Shown in pieces: positions 15,066-23,325 of a stretch of DNA of 29,847 nt. This stretch comes from JAAYYM01 sp964631375 (GTDB taxonomy: Bacteria; Bacillota; Clostridia; Lachnospirales; Lachnospiraceae). The number at the start of each line of letters is the position of its first letter. The stretch's first letter is position 1. The translations under genes and the position numbers were made by a program. The stretch covers positions 1 through 29,847 of the forward strand of contig CAZVYQ010000036.1 in NCBI GenBank assembly GCA_964631375.1, read 5' to 3'. The notes beneath the pieces were generated by a model. The model was not told where the DNA came from. It searched no databases and saw only the letters and a list, made by a program, of their open reading frames with translations.

Positions 15066-15989
15066 TCAATCGATCCGTTCTTCCTTCCAGATCAAAGAAT
15101 ACCAATGATCCAACTCCTCCTCTGTCAAGAACCCTCTACAGGAGCCCGTAAACCCAAGCTTATAAGATGCAAACAGAAGTGCATTTTTAATTGCATGCTT
15201 TGGCTCTCCTGTTTTCAGGTAGAAATGCAGGAAACAGGAAAACAAAGCCTCTCCTGCACCAACTGTATTCACCACATCATTGGTCTTAACGGAATTATAA
15301 TGTACAACAATATCATCCTTTTGGTCATACAGAATCAACCCCTTGGCACCTTGTCCCAGTATCACGATCTGATTGTGAAACTCCTTTGCAAGCTTCTTCA
15401 CAAAGTCATAAGAAGAGTCAACCAGATTATCATCACTTATGTATACAATATCTGCAGCCTGTAACAGTTCTGCATTATATGGTATTTTTTCTTCACTGAA
15501 GCCTCTGAAATTGACTGCCACGGTCTTTCCAAGTTTTTTGGCCCTCTTTGCAAGCGGATGACAAAACAGTGCATTCGCAAGCACGATCATATCTGCTGAT
15601 TTGGCCTCCTTCTCAAAGATCGACATATCATATTCATAACTTCTCAGATCCTTAATATCCTCAAAGATCTGCTGCTTACGTTCTTTATCATACAGTACAA
15701 CTGCTGTTGGAGTCCCGGACAAAACATTTAAAACATATCCTGTATCCAGTGCCATCCCCAGATCAAACAGACTCAGCAGCTCTTGTGAGGCACTCTTACC
15801 AATCATGGACATAAAGGTAACCTCATCACCCAGAGACTTTAATGCCAGGCTCTCACCATATGCATCTCCGCCTATATCCGTAAAAATGGTATTTGGTGTG
15901 CATGTGATTGGTGCATAATCCATAGGGATATGATCCACCCTCACAATTGTCTCCATCTGCACGATTCCGGCTACAATAAATCTCCCCAT
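15066..15989 (-). CDS. PfkB-like carbohydrate kinase homologue with altered active site
   Basis: 307 residues, the usual ribokinase-superfamily length; ATG at 15989 with AGGAG 7 nt upstream. The fold pattern is clear: MGRFIVAGIVQMETIV at the start, a GGDAYGESLALKSLG segment at signature 1, FMSMIGKSASQELL, and NTVGAGEALFSCF at signature 2. The catalytic base of the family is Asp in GAGD; here it is Glu. The conserved Asn of signature 1 (GGKGANQA-like) is also missing. The protein may be a weak or non-catalytic sugar-binding homologue, or may use an unusual substrate. It lies 27 nt after a TetR gene and is probably co-transcribed, so it may be the regulator's target or a sensor partner. Confidence 0.75.
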   Translation of the reverse strand: MGRFIVAGIVQMETIVRVDHIPMDYAPITCTPNTIFTDIGGDAYGESLALKSLGDEVTFMSMIGKSASQELLSLFDLGMALDTGYVLNVLSGTPTAVVLYDKERKQQIFEDIKDLRSYEYDMSIFEKEAKSADMIVLANALFCHPLAKRAKKLGKTVAVNFRGFSEEKIPYNAELLQAADIVYISDDNLVDSSYDFVKKLAKEFHNQIVILGQGAKGLILYDQKDDIVVHYNSVKTNDVVNTVGAGEALFSCFLHFYLKTGEPKHAIKNALLFASYKLGFTGSCRGFLTEEELDHWYSLIWKEERID

Positions 15990-16016
15990 AACCCCACTCC
16001 TTTGTATGAAGGTAAA

Positions 16017-16649
16017 TCAGTCACCTTCCTCTTCCTTTGGAACAAATTCCGGACGATACAGATGATCTCTCAGCATCTTCAGATACTTGCCGAACTCTAT
16101 GTACATCTCATCCAGATCAGGCTCTCCCATGAACTTCTCTTTCATAAAGCCCGCCAGTGTCCATTGAATCATATTAATGACCTTTTTGATATCCACCTTG
16201 TCTCTAAACTTTGTCATGTCCGCCTGCTTGTATATTCCATTATAGACCTGCTCCATGGCATCCTTTTTATCAGCAATTGCCTCCAATGCCTCCGGATTCT
16301 TTTCAAAACGGATTCCTTCCAGAAACTGCTGCATATGAGGATAGTTTTTCATAACCTTTGTCTTGGACAGTTCAATCTGTTTCTGTAACTCAAAAAAGTC
16401 CTCTTCTGTTTTCTTGACCGTCTGGGTCATCTCCAATGACATAAACCTGATACTATAATCATAGATAAAGGAATAAAGACCCTGTTTACTGATGAAATAA
16501 TGAAACAGTAATCCCTTAGAGATGCCAGCTTCCTTTACAATGACATCTGTACTTGCTCTTTTGTATCCGTTCTCGCCAAATACCTTTAATGCTGCATTGA
16601 TAATGGCGTCCTGTTTTTCCTTTTTTACATCAAAGAACTTATCATTCAT
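16017..16649 (-). CDS. TetR/AcrR-family transcriptional regulator
   Basis: 210 residues from the ATG at 16649, with AAAGGA 9 nt upstream; an upstream TTG (16691) lacks a site. The N-terminal helix-turn-helix is typical: AALKVFGENGYKRASTDVIV followed by KEAGISKGLLFHYF. The C-terminal ligand-binding half is variable, so the inducer is unknown. It leads a two-gene unit with the PfkB-like gene. A 12-bp perfect palindrome overlaps its -10 and is a good candidate for autoregulation. The same palindrome is found upstream of the secreted protein gene at 27661-28491. Confidence 0.92.
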   Translation of the reverse strand: MNDKFFDVKKEKQDAIINAALKVFGENGYKRASTDVIVKEAGISKGLLFHYFISKQGLYSFIYDYSIRFMSLEMTQTVKKTEEDFFELQKQIELSKTKVMKNYPHMQQFLEGIRFEKNPEALEAIADKKDAMEQVYNGIYKQADMTKFRDKVDIKKVINMIQWTLAGFMKEKFMGEPDLDEMYIEFGKYLKMLRDHLYRPEFVPKEEEGD

Positions 16650-16695
16650 AGATGAAATTCCTTTCGAAGAATTAGTGACTCTGTTGGTCAAGAAC

Positions 16696-16707
16696 TATGT
16701 TAACATA
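16696..16707. promoter_or_regulatory. Perfect palindrome in the tetR promoter (candidate operator)
   Basis: TATGTTAACATA is its own reverse complement and covers the putative -10 of the TetR gene. An identical 12-mer lies at 28541-28552. A TetR dimer binding its own promoter is the simplest reading, but this is inference. Confidence 0.55.
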
Positions 16708-16726
16708 AATACCCTCTTTATGTCAA
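16697..16726 (-). promoter_or_regulatory. Promoter of the tetR-PfkB unit
   Basis: TTGACA (16721-16726, perfect) and TAACAT (16697-16702) on the minus strand have an 18-nt spacer. The -35 lies just after the stop of the upstream GGDEF-EAL gene (16733). Confidence 0.5.
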
Positions 16727-16732
16727 GTTCTT

Positions 16733-19363
16733 TCAGCAGTACCTTTCCTCGAATTGCTGCCTCTTCATAGGTCTGTCAAAATAAAATCCCTGCACCAGAC
16801 GTACATTCATATTTTCAAGGATTTTAAACTGTTCATGTGTCTCTATTCCCTCTACACAGATCTTTACACCAATGGCTGTTGCAAGCTCTCCCACCATCTT
16901 GATAAATGACTGTGAATACTGATCCTCTGCCAGATCAGATACAAAGCTCTGGTCTACCTTGATGACATCAAGCGGAATCTCCCTGATATGATTCAATGAA
17001 GAATAGCCTGTCCCAAAGTCATCCAATGCAATCCGCACTCCAAGCTTCTTGATGCTGCTGAGAATCCCCTTCATACGTGCCATATCATTGATGGCAAGAC
17101 TCTCCGTAACTTCCAAAGTCAGATTTCTTGGATTGATACCGGTCTCCTTGATCGTCTGTTCAACTGTTTCTACAATATCATTCTGCAGTAGCTGTACAAC
17201 CGACAGATTAACATTGACCTTGAAATACGGATGACCGGATTCATTCCAGTTCTTGCATGCTTTACATGCCTCTCTCAACACATAATTTCCGATCGGATTG
17301 ATCAGACCTAGATATTCTGCAAGTGGAATAAATTCTGCAGGATTTACAAAACCAAGTTCACTTGAATTCCAACGAATCAGAGCTTCTGCTCCAGTACATG
17401 GAGTTCCCTCCTTACGAATATCTATAATCGGCTGATAATAAACCTCAAACTCTTTATAATCATCTGCGGTAGCATCACGCATATTCTTTTCCATATCCAA
17501 ACGCTTGTTGGATAACGAATCAGCATTTTCAGCATAGTAAGCGGTTCTGTTTTTACCACTCTTCTTTGCCTCATACATTGCAATATCAGCCTTTTTAATC
17601 AGATCCTGTACTGTTTCACCCTCATCCGGGAATGTGACAATGCCCATACTGGTTGTACAATAGTAATCGGCACCCTTCAAAAACCACGGTTTGTTAAATA
17701 CAACCCTGATCTCCTCTATGATATTTTCAAATTTATCAAAGCTTCCTGATGGAACAATAATGACAAACTCATCTCCACCCATTCTGTAGCATGTATTTTC
17801 AATTCCTTCGATACGCTGCAGACTGTGTGAAATGGCTTTTAACAAAACGTCACCATATTGATGTCCCAAGCCATCATTAATGTGCTTGAAATCATCCAGA
17901 TCCAGATACAATAGAGCCCCTTTTGAATTGCCCTGCTTCGCCTCATCTATAAAATGGACAAGATCTCTCTCACAGCACATACGATTATACAGACCTGTCA
18001 GGAAATCGTTATTGGCCTGCTGTTCGATTTTTTGCTGGTACAGTTTCTTATCCGTAATATCAAAAATTGCACACAAGGATACTTTACGGCCATCCACCCA
18101 TTGAATATAGGTGTAATGCAGATCGTACCACCTGTCTCTTGTAGGATGATGCAGCTCCAGATAAGTCGCACTGGCTCTGGAACGCTTTCCCCCATCCAGA
18201 ATATCATTGATTGTACCCTCTTTGATCTCTTTATCAAAGGTATTGCGGAAAATGCGGTTAACAAACAACACTTCCTTGGTCTCCATATCTCTTACATAGA
18301 TTCCACTTCCGACATTGTCCAGAATCGCCTCTAGAGATGCATAGGAACTGGCCAATGAATTTTTCTGTATTCTTCTGGCAAGGATACTCTGCAGGATCTT
18401 TGTAACATCTCCCAGGAACTTAACCTCATCCAGTTCCCAGTCTCTTTCCTTCCTGCCCTCAGCAAAAAAGGTATACATCGCCACCTTGCCATTGATGAAA
18501 ATCGGAATATTAATCAACGCATTGACATGATGGTTGTCCAGATTTCTTCTATGTGTTTCAGGGATCTTGCTCTTTGCTGAGATTATCGTGGTTTTTTCAG
18601 AAAGTGCTATAAAATCCTCATTGGAAATCGAGCGAACCCCATCCAGCAGCGTAGTCACGCCCTGATTTTCCCACATACCAAGCACATCTGCAGTTTTTCC
18701 ATCCTGATTCATCCTAAGTACATAAGCATGACTCAGGTCAATAAAAGAACCTGCTAAGGTCAGAATATCATTGGAAATCTTTTCAAAGCTGGCATCACTG
18801 TCCAGAAGCTGGACCACCTCGGTCATAACCTCACTGCGTCTGAGTGCATAACTCATTTCCTGTTCAGAAGATTTACTTCTGACAGATTCGGAATTGGCCT
18901 TAATAGCCTTATATTTTGCCTGATAGATCCGTGCAGAAGCATTCCGCAACAGATTCATACTCTCATAAAAATCCTTTTCAGTTGTCACATGGGTAAAGTT
19001 CAGAGCCGCTGTCTCACGTTCCTGATCTGTATCTCCGTAGTAACTCAAAACAGCACAAATAAACCAGTTGATTACCGGTTCATTCTCGATTCGTATGGAA
19101 ATACTTGCAATTTTGATGTTTGAGAACTCTGTGTCTTCGACTACCTGTTCTTCAATAGAAGTACCGGTCACTCGACCGATCACACTTGATAGATGTTTCT
19201 CACTTAACAGCTTCAGAATCCTGTCCACTTCACCAGAGGGTCCTGACATATCCGTCAGCCTTCTGCCATCATTGTCTACGCAAAAAAGAAACACCTTCGC
19301 GACCGACGAAAAAGCATCCTGCAGTTTCTGAATGTCAAGTACATTGATCATCCCACTTGGCAT
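16733..19363 (-). CDS. Cyclic-di-GMP signalling protein with GGDEF and EAL domains
   Basis: 876 residues, no membrane segment. Residues 1-130 form a small sensor domain that resembles PocR-type domains, followed by a coiled-coil linker. A GAF-like domain covers about 180-335 and a PAS-like domain about 340-440. The GGDEF domain has an intact GGDEF at 529-533 (RMGGDEF). No RxxD inhibitory site is seen five residues before it. The EAL domain is also intact: EAL 660-662, NVNLS, Glu751 and Glu754 (EVTES), Asp781-Asp782 (DDFGTGYSSL) and EGIET. The protein could therefore both make and degrade cyclic di-GMP, with the sensors setting the balance. It has its own promoter and is probably monocistronic. 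The ATG at 19363 has only a distant AGGG; an internal ATG at 19351 is possible. Confidence 0.93.
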   Translation of the reverse strand: MPSGMINVLDIQKLQDAFSSVAKVFLFCVDNDGRRLTDMSGPSGEVDRILKLLSEKHLSSVIGRVTGTSIEEQVVEDTEFSNIKIASISIRIENEPVINWFICAVLSYYGDTDQERETAALNFTHVTTEKDFYESMNLLRNASARIYQAKYKAIKANSESVRSKSSEQEMSYALRRSEVMTEVVQLLDSDASFEKISNDILTLAGSFIDLSHAYVLRMNQDGKTADVLGMWENQGVTTLLDGVRSISNEDFIALSEKTTIISAKSKIPETHRRNLDNHHVNALINIPIFINGKVAMYTFFAEGRKERDWELDEVKFLGDVTKILQSILARRIQKNSLASSYASLEAILDNVGSGIYVRDMETKEVLFVNRIFRNTFDKEIKEGTINDILDGGKRSRASATYLELHHPTRDRWYDLHYTYIQWVDGRKVSLCAIFDITDKKLYQQKIEQQANNDFLTGLYNRMCCERDLVHFIDEAKQGNSKGALLYLDLDDFKHINDGLGHQYGDVLLKAISHSLQRIEGIENTCYRMGGDEFVIIVPSGSFDKFENIIEEIRVVFNKPWFLKGADYYCTTSMGIVTFPDEGETVQDLIKKADIAMYEAKKSGKNRTAYYAENADSLSNKRLDMEKNMRDATADDYKEFEVYYQPIIDIRKEGTPCTGAEALIRWNSSELGFVNPAEFIPLAEYLGLINPIGNYVLREACKACKNWNESGHPYFKVNVNLSVVQLLQNDIVETVEQTIKETGINPRNLTLEVTESLAINDMARMKGILSSIKKLGVRIALDDFGTGYSSLNHIREIPLDVIKVDQSFVSDLAEDQYSQSFIKMVGELATAIGVKICVEGIETHEQFKILENMNVRLVQGFYFDRPMKRQQFEERYC

Positions 19364-19404
19364 AATAGAATTACGACCCTTTCTTAATTTTCCCCACGTA
19401 ACCT

Positions 19405-19433
19405 ATGATACACGAAAATCACACTATTTTCAA
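19405..19433 (-). promoter_or_regulatory. Promoter of the GGDEF-EAL gene
   Basis: TTGAAA (19428-19433) and TATCAT (19405-19410) on the minus strand are 17 nt apart, each 5/6 to consensus, about 42 nt before the ATG. Confidence 0.65.
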
Positions 19434-19485
19434 CCAAATTTCGCAACTTTTTATATATGTTACCACCTAAAACATATTTTCCCAC

Positions 19486-19509
19486 AAAAAAAGAACTCCG
19501 AAGAGTTCT
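19486..19509 (-). terminator. Terminator of the guaB-permease operon, overlapping the stop codon
   Basis: The minus strand folds AGAACTC-TTCG-GAGTTCT with a stable TTCG tetraloop, followed by six T. The TAG stop of the permease gene (19508-19510) lies in the base of the stem, an unusually tight arrangement. Confidence 0.88.
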
Positions 19510-20275
19510 AAAATTTTTTCTTATTGAATGCTATGACTCCCACAATATTTGCAATCACCGAATACAAAACTCCGATTCCTATGATCAGTGCCACATTGCG
19601 GTTTGGATCTGCCGGATAAGGCAGCAAACTAAAATTCTGCGAGATTAAGAAGATACGTAGGTTTCGAAAAACAGCCCACTCAAACGGCTCTGCCGCAAAA
19701 AACATAATGATCCTCGGAATAACCACTGTAATCACTCCAAATGTTACAAAGGCCTTAACCTTGTGCTTGGTAATGAAGAGACACATATTGGCTATGGAGA
19801 TCCCAGCCAGCCATAAGGGCAGTGCCAGCCACATTTTATCCAGAAAATCCTTAACCACCCACAGATGCATGGTTCCATCACCTAACTGAAACAATGTAGT
19901 AGAACCCATTAAAAATACAAATGCAAAGATTAAAAAGGCAATCGCAACCAAAATAGATGCCGCAAATTTGGAAAAATAAATCTGCGTTCTGCTCATATTC
20001 TTCGTAATCTTATCCTTGATCCTGGGATTAGGATAGGTCTTGCCAAACACAATATCTGCTATGCAGATGCAGCTGTAATACGGTAAAATAAAGCACCAGG
20101 TCGCATACTCAATCAAATTATATGCAAAGGTTCCGTCATTTGTTCCGTATATCATTCTAAATCCTACTACCGCAATGTTCGCAATGATGCACAGAGCAAC
20201 AATGCCTATAAGATAGGCAAGCGTATAGCGTCTGTGAACCACTGTTTTCAGGTCGCGGGTGATGTATTGTAACAT
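19508..20275 (-). CDS. ABC-2 type transporter permease-like membrane protein
   Basis: 255 residues with about six hydrophobic segments. The start MLQYITRDLKTVVHRR followed by a first segment, then the cytoplasmic MSRTQIYFSKF loop before the third, is the usual layout of ABC-2 permeases. The ATG at 20275 has AAAGGA 9 nt upstream. It lies only 15 nt after guaB and ends in the shared terminator, so the two are one operon. No ATPase gene is adjacent, so the partner must be elsewhere. The substrate cannot be inferred. The link with guaB is probably positional rather than functional. Confidence 0.75.
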   Translation of the reverse strand: MLQYITRDLKTVVHRRYTLAYLIGIVALCIIANIAVVGFRMIYGTNDGTFAYNLIEYATWCFILPYYSCICIADIVFGKTYPNPRIKDKITKNMSRTQIYFSKFAASILVAIAFLIFAFVFLMGSTTLFQLGDGTMHLWVVKDFLDKMWLALPLWLAGISIANMCLFITKHKVKAFVTFGVITVVIPRIIMFFAAEPFEWAVFRNLRIFLISQNFSLLPYPADPNRNVALIIGIGVLYSVIANIVGVIAFNKKKF

Positions 20276-20290
20276 TTCAGTAATTCCTTT

Positions 20291-21604
20291 CTAGTTATCA
20301 TCTGTGCTGTAGTTTGGTGCTTCTTTGGTGATGTGGATGTCATGAGGATGACTTTCCTTGAGTGCAGCAGCAGAGATCTTCACAAATCTTCCATTGGCCT
20401 TCAGTTCTTCAATCGTTCTCGTACCGCAGTACCCCATACCGGAGCGGAGACCGCCCATCAACTGAAATACTGTATCCTCAACAGTTCCTTTATATGCAAC
20501 TCGTCCCTCTACGCCTTCCGGAACCAGCTTTTTCGCATCACTCTGGAAATACCTGTCCTTACTACCGTTTTCCATAGCGGATATTGATCCCATACCACGG
20601 TAAACCTTATATTTTCTTCCCTGATATAATTCAAATGTTCCGGGACTCTCATCACAGCCNNNNNNNNNNNNNNNNNNNNNNNNNNNNNNNNNNNNNNNNN
20701 NNNNNNNNNNNNNNNNNNNNNNNNNNNNNNNNNNNNNNNNNNNNNNNNNNNNNNNNNNNGTTCCTTCACCCGTTGCTACATTTCCACCAACCAGCTGTAA
20801 TGTAGGATATGCGTCTTTGATCATCTTTACACAACGCAATACATTTTCAGAATGTCCATGTGCAGAATCAAGAACAACTACATCCACCTTCGCATTCACC
20901 AGTGCCTCCACACGTTCCAGTACGTTAGCAGTGATTCCGACAGCAGCTCCACACAGTAGTCTTCCCTGCTCGTCCTTTGCAGAGTTTGGATATTTGATCT
21001 GTTTTTCAATGTCCTTGATCGTAATCAAACCTTTGAGGTTAAAATCCTTATCAACAATCGGAAGCTTTTCCTTTCTTGCCTTGGCAAGAATCTTCTTTGC
21101 TTCTTCTAAAGTTATGCCCTCTTCTGCTGTAATCAACCCTTCAGAGGTCATGGATTCTTTTATTTTTTTAGTGAAATCAGTTTCGAATTTTAAATCACGA
21201 TTTGTGATGATACCAACCAGTTTCTTGCCTTCTGTAATCGGGACGCCTGATATTCTGAACTTCGCCATCAGATTATCAGCATCTGCAAGTGTATGATCCG
21301 GAGATAATGAAAAAGGATCGGTGATGACACCGTTTTCTGAACGTTTTACCTTGTCGACTTCTTCTGCCTGAGCCTCTGCAGTCATATTTTTATGAATGAT
21401 ACCAATACCACCCTGTCTGGCCATCGCGATCGCCATACGATGTTCCGTAACAGTATCCATCCCTGCACTCATCATCGGAATATTCAGCTTAATGCTTTTT
21501 GTCAGATATGTTGATATATCTACCTGATTCCCAATGACCTGTGAATATGAAGGTATCAGCAGCACATCATCAAATGTAATTCCTTCGCCAACAATTTGAC
21601 CCAT
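20291..21604 (-). CDS. guaB: IMP dehydrogenase, interrupted by an assembly gap
   Basis: The enzyme makes XMP from IMP with NAD+, the committed step to GMP. The ATG at 21604 has GGAGG 9 nt upstream. The N-terminus (GEGITFDDVLLIPSYS) and the first barrel part (MMSAGMDTVTE) are followed by two CBS domains (about 95-200). After HGHSENVL and GGNVATGEG the sequence is N. It resumes at GCDESPGTFELYQGRKYKVYRGMGS, then RYFQ, VPEGVEGRVAYKG, the GGLRSGMGYCG loop and the normal C-terminus. Compared with B. subtilis GuaB, about 82 residues belong in the gap, not the 33-34 that 100 N would allow. The catalytic Cys loop (GPGSICTT) lies in the missing part and cannot be checked. Both flanks are in the same frame, so the gene is probably intact. 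Confidence 0.95.
   Translation of the reverse strand: MGQIVGEGITFDDVLLIPSYSQVIGNQVDISTYLTKSIKLNIPMMSAGMDTVTEHRMAIAMARQGGIGIIHKNMTAEAQAEEVDKVKRSENGVITDPFSLSPDHTLADADNLMAKFRISGVPITEGKKLVGIITNRDLKFETDFTKKIKESMTSEGLITAEEGITLEEAKKILAKARKEKLPIVDKDFNLKGLITIKDIEKQIKYPNSAKDEQGRLLCGAAVGITANVLERVEALVNAKVDVVVLDSAHGHSENVLRCVKMIKDAYPTLQLVGGNVATGEGXXXXXXXXXXXXXXXXXXXXXXXXXXXXXXXXXXGCDESPGTFELYQGRKYKVYRGMGSISAMENGSKDRYFQSDAKKLVPEGVEGRVAYKGTVEDTVFQLMGGLRSGMGYCGTRTIEELKANGRFVKISAAALKESHPHDIHITKEAPNYSTDDN
20660..20759. other. Assembly gap (100 N) inside guaB
   Basis: Exactly 100 N, the usual placeholder for a gap of unknown size. Counting the residues missing from IMP dehydrogenase gives a true length of about 244 nt, which keeps the reading frame. 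Confidence 0.9.
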
Positions 21605-21651
21605 TTTCAAAATCCTCCTTCTTTATTTTTTAATATGGTTTAATTCCTACG

Positions 21652-21680
21652 ATTTTACCAAATATGACACGGTGTGTCAA
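21652..21680 (-). promoter_or_regulatory. Promoter of the guaB operon
   Basis: TTGACA (21675-21680) and TAAAAT (21652-21657) on the minus strand are separated by 17 nt, close to consensus. The leader is about 40 nt, too short for a purine riboswitch. Confidence 0.75.
21665..21679. promoter_or_regulatory. Inverted repeat over the guaB -35 (candidate operator)
   Basis: TGACAC-GGT-GTGTCA is a perfect 6+3+6 dyad covering the -35 and part of the spacer. It could bind a repressor. Part of the symmetry comes from the -35 hexamer itself. Confidence 0.35.
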
Positions 21681-21741
21681 TCACAACGTGTACTCAAATA
21701 TTGCTCAGATATTCTTTGTCTCAGGATATAAAAAACTGAAA

Positions 21742-21764
21742 ACTTATCCCAAAAAGGGATAAGT
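21742..21764 (-). terminator. Terminator of the small membrane protein gene
   Basis: ACTTATCCC and GGGATAAGT form a perfect 9-bp stem around a 5-nt loop, followed by TTTT on the minus strand, 6 nt after the stop at 21770. Confidence 0.8.
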
Positions 21765-21769
21765 TTAAT

Positions 21770-22270
21770 TTAATACTCTCTGATTTTTCTCGGAAACACT
21801 GTTCTGATCGCCTTTAGCATCTCTACATTAGGCTCCATACAGATCAGCTCTGCTCCGGATTCTGCATTGTATACCATAACATGCTTTTTTGCTTCCGGAT
21901 CTTTTGAGGAAAAGTCTCTGGTTTTAGCATTCCTGTTCTTGTAGGAATCCAGTTCATGTGAATTCTCAGGCGCGATAAATTCCATTTTATTCAGATCCAG
22001 CACACAGATACGCTTTCTCTTCTGCTTATTCATAACCTTATCAATCGTAATCTCCTTATCAAGATACAGATATTCAAACTCCAGATCCAGATTGGGCATC
22101 CAGAAAATGATCAAGAGAATCAATCCGATCACAGGTATATACATCACAACCATTCCCATCAGAGCCAGAATCGCAGAAATAACAGTCAAAGCATATATAA
22201 CCCCTTTAATAATCGGATTCCATACACTATCCTTTCGTTTCACCATACACTCCACATAAGAATCATTCAT
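21770..22270 (-). CDS. Conserved small membrane protein of unknown function
   Basis: 166 residues from the ATG at 22270, with GGAGG 7 nt upstream. After the start MNDSYVECMVKRKDS, residues about 20-60 are strongly hydrophobic and form two close membrane segments. A soluble C-terminal half follows, with conserved-looking KQKRKRICVLDLNKMEFIAPE and a stretch FSSKDPEAKKHVMVYN. The layout resembles membrane proteins with a small PH-like cytoplasmic domain. It may belong to a Lachnospiraceae DUF family (DUF6106 from memory, not checked). It has its own promoter and terminator and is divergent from the gene at 22463. No function is proposed. Confidence 0.75.
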   Translation of the reverse strand: MNDSYVECMVKRKDSVWNPIIKGVIYALTVISAILALMGMVVMYIPVIGLILLIIFWMPNLDLEFEYLYLDKEITIDKVMNKQKRKRICVLDLNKMEFIAPENSHELDSYKNRNAKTRDFSSKDPEAKKHVMVYNAESGAELICMEPNVEMLKAIRTVFPRKIREY

Positions 22271-22302
22271 TTGAATTCCTCCTTCGTCATACAACTATTC
22301 CA

Positions 22303-22331
22303 ATTGTACCAAATTTTGATTTTGATAACAA
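22303..22331 (-). promoter_or_regulatory. Promoter of the small membrane protein gene
   Basis: TTGTTA (22326-22331) and TACAAT (22303-22308) on the minus strand are 17 nt apart, about 33 nt before the ATG. Confidence 0.6.
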
Positions 22332-22393
22332 CCTCTTTTCAGATGACAGCTGGTGATTTAACAAAGATTTCATAAAGTTTTGGACTTTTTCCA

Positions 22394-22422
22394 TTGACTT
22401 TGGTTTTTCACAAAGATACTAT
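22394..22422 (+). promoter_or_regulatory. Promoter of the 22463 gene
   Basis: TTGACT (22394-22399) and TACTAT (22417-22422) are 17 nt apart, 41 nt before the ATG. It points away from the promoter at 22303-22331. Confidence 0.6.
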
Positions 22423-22462
22423 GTAACTATTCGGACAAGCAAATCAGAAAGGAAATCAAAGC

Positions 22463-23158
22463 ATGCCACTGAGTGATGATATCAAACAAGAAAATAAGAA
22501 ATTCAAGTTTATGACTCCAAAAGAGAAGGCACGGTATATCTGGGATTATTATAAATTTCCGATCATCATTGTGATCGTTGCAACACTGATCATAACCTCC
22601 ATAACAAGAGATGTGATCAGAAACAGTCGGGAAACCTATCTACATGCATGTATGATCAACTCGAACTACTATTACGATACAGAATCCACATTATTGAATG
22701 AATACAAAAACTATTCCGGTGTCGATACAGATGCTATGCAGTTGGTACTTGACTTCTCCATGCACATCCATGAAGAAGAGGATCCCACAAGTGCTGCATA
22801 TCAGCAAAAAATCATGGCACTCTTCTCAGCAAATGACCTCGATGTCATGGTGGGAGACGAAGGATTTATGCAGCCCTATGCAGAGTCGGAGGCCTTTCTC
22901 AATATAGAAGAAGTCCTACCTGCAGACCTCAAGGAAGAATTGGAACAAAAGGGCTTCACCTATTATACTGCCACTACAGAGGATGGAAATACAGTCTCTG
23001 CCGGAATACGTCTGGATCATTGCCAACGTTTTGAGGAGGATGGTTCTCTCGGAACATATACCGAGGATGTCAGACCGATCTTTGCAATCACACACAACAC
23101 GCAGCGAATCGACCATGCAATTGAATATCTGAGATTTTTGATTTCAAAGAATGAGTAA
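22463..23158 (+). CDS. Membrane-anchored extracytoplasmic protein of unknown function
   Basis: 231 residues; ATG at 22463 with AAAGGA 9 nt upstream. The first 30 residues are charged (MTPKEKARYIWDYYK), then one membrane segment (about 33-50) leads to an external domain of about 180 residues. Patterns such as DLDVMVGDEGFMQPYAESEAFLNIEEVLP and the C-terminal HAIEYLRFLI recall a lobe of extracellular solute-binding proteins. The domain is too short to be a full binding protein and no transporter genes are adjacent. It is one of only two plus-strand genes here. Clostridia often carry such single-pass proteins, but I cannot name a family. The next 167 nt (23159-23325) hold no clear gene or terminator. 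Confidence 0.75.
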   Translation: MPLSDDIKQENKKFKFMTPKEKARYIWDYYKFPIIIVIVATLIITSITRDVIRNSRETYLHACMINSNYYYDTESTLLNEYKNYSGVDTDAMQLVLDFSMHIHEEEDPTSAAYQQKIMALFSANDLDVMVGDEGFMQPYAESEAFLNIEEVLPADLKEELEQKGFTYYTATTEDGNTVSAGIRLDHCQRFEEDGSLGTYTEDVRPIFAITHNTQRIDHAIEYLRFLISKNE

Positions 23159-23325
23159 AAAAGACAAAAAAATACCGCTGACTGTTATCTTGATCTTGGG
23201 AAAGTAGACTAAACGCTGATGTTTGGTACATCATAATTTGTGATTGGTTACTTATCAGGACAACACCGTCAACGGCCATATTTACAATAGCAGACATTTT
23301 TACAAATAGCAAGGAATTTCTGCCG

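Noticed and set aside
21605..21680. Purine riboswitch before guaB
   Set aside because: The leader from the promoter is only about 40 nt and lacks the conserved junctions.
23159..23325. Terminator after the O-antigen ligase-like gene or the 22463 gene
   Set aside because: Small hairpins such as CCGT-CA-ACGG exist, but none has a T tail; no call is made.
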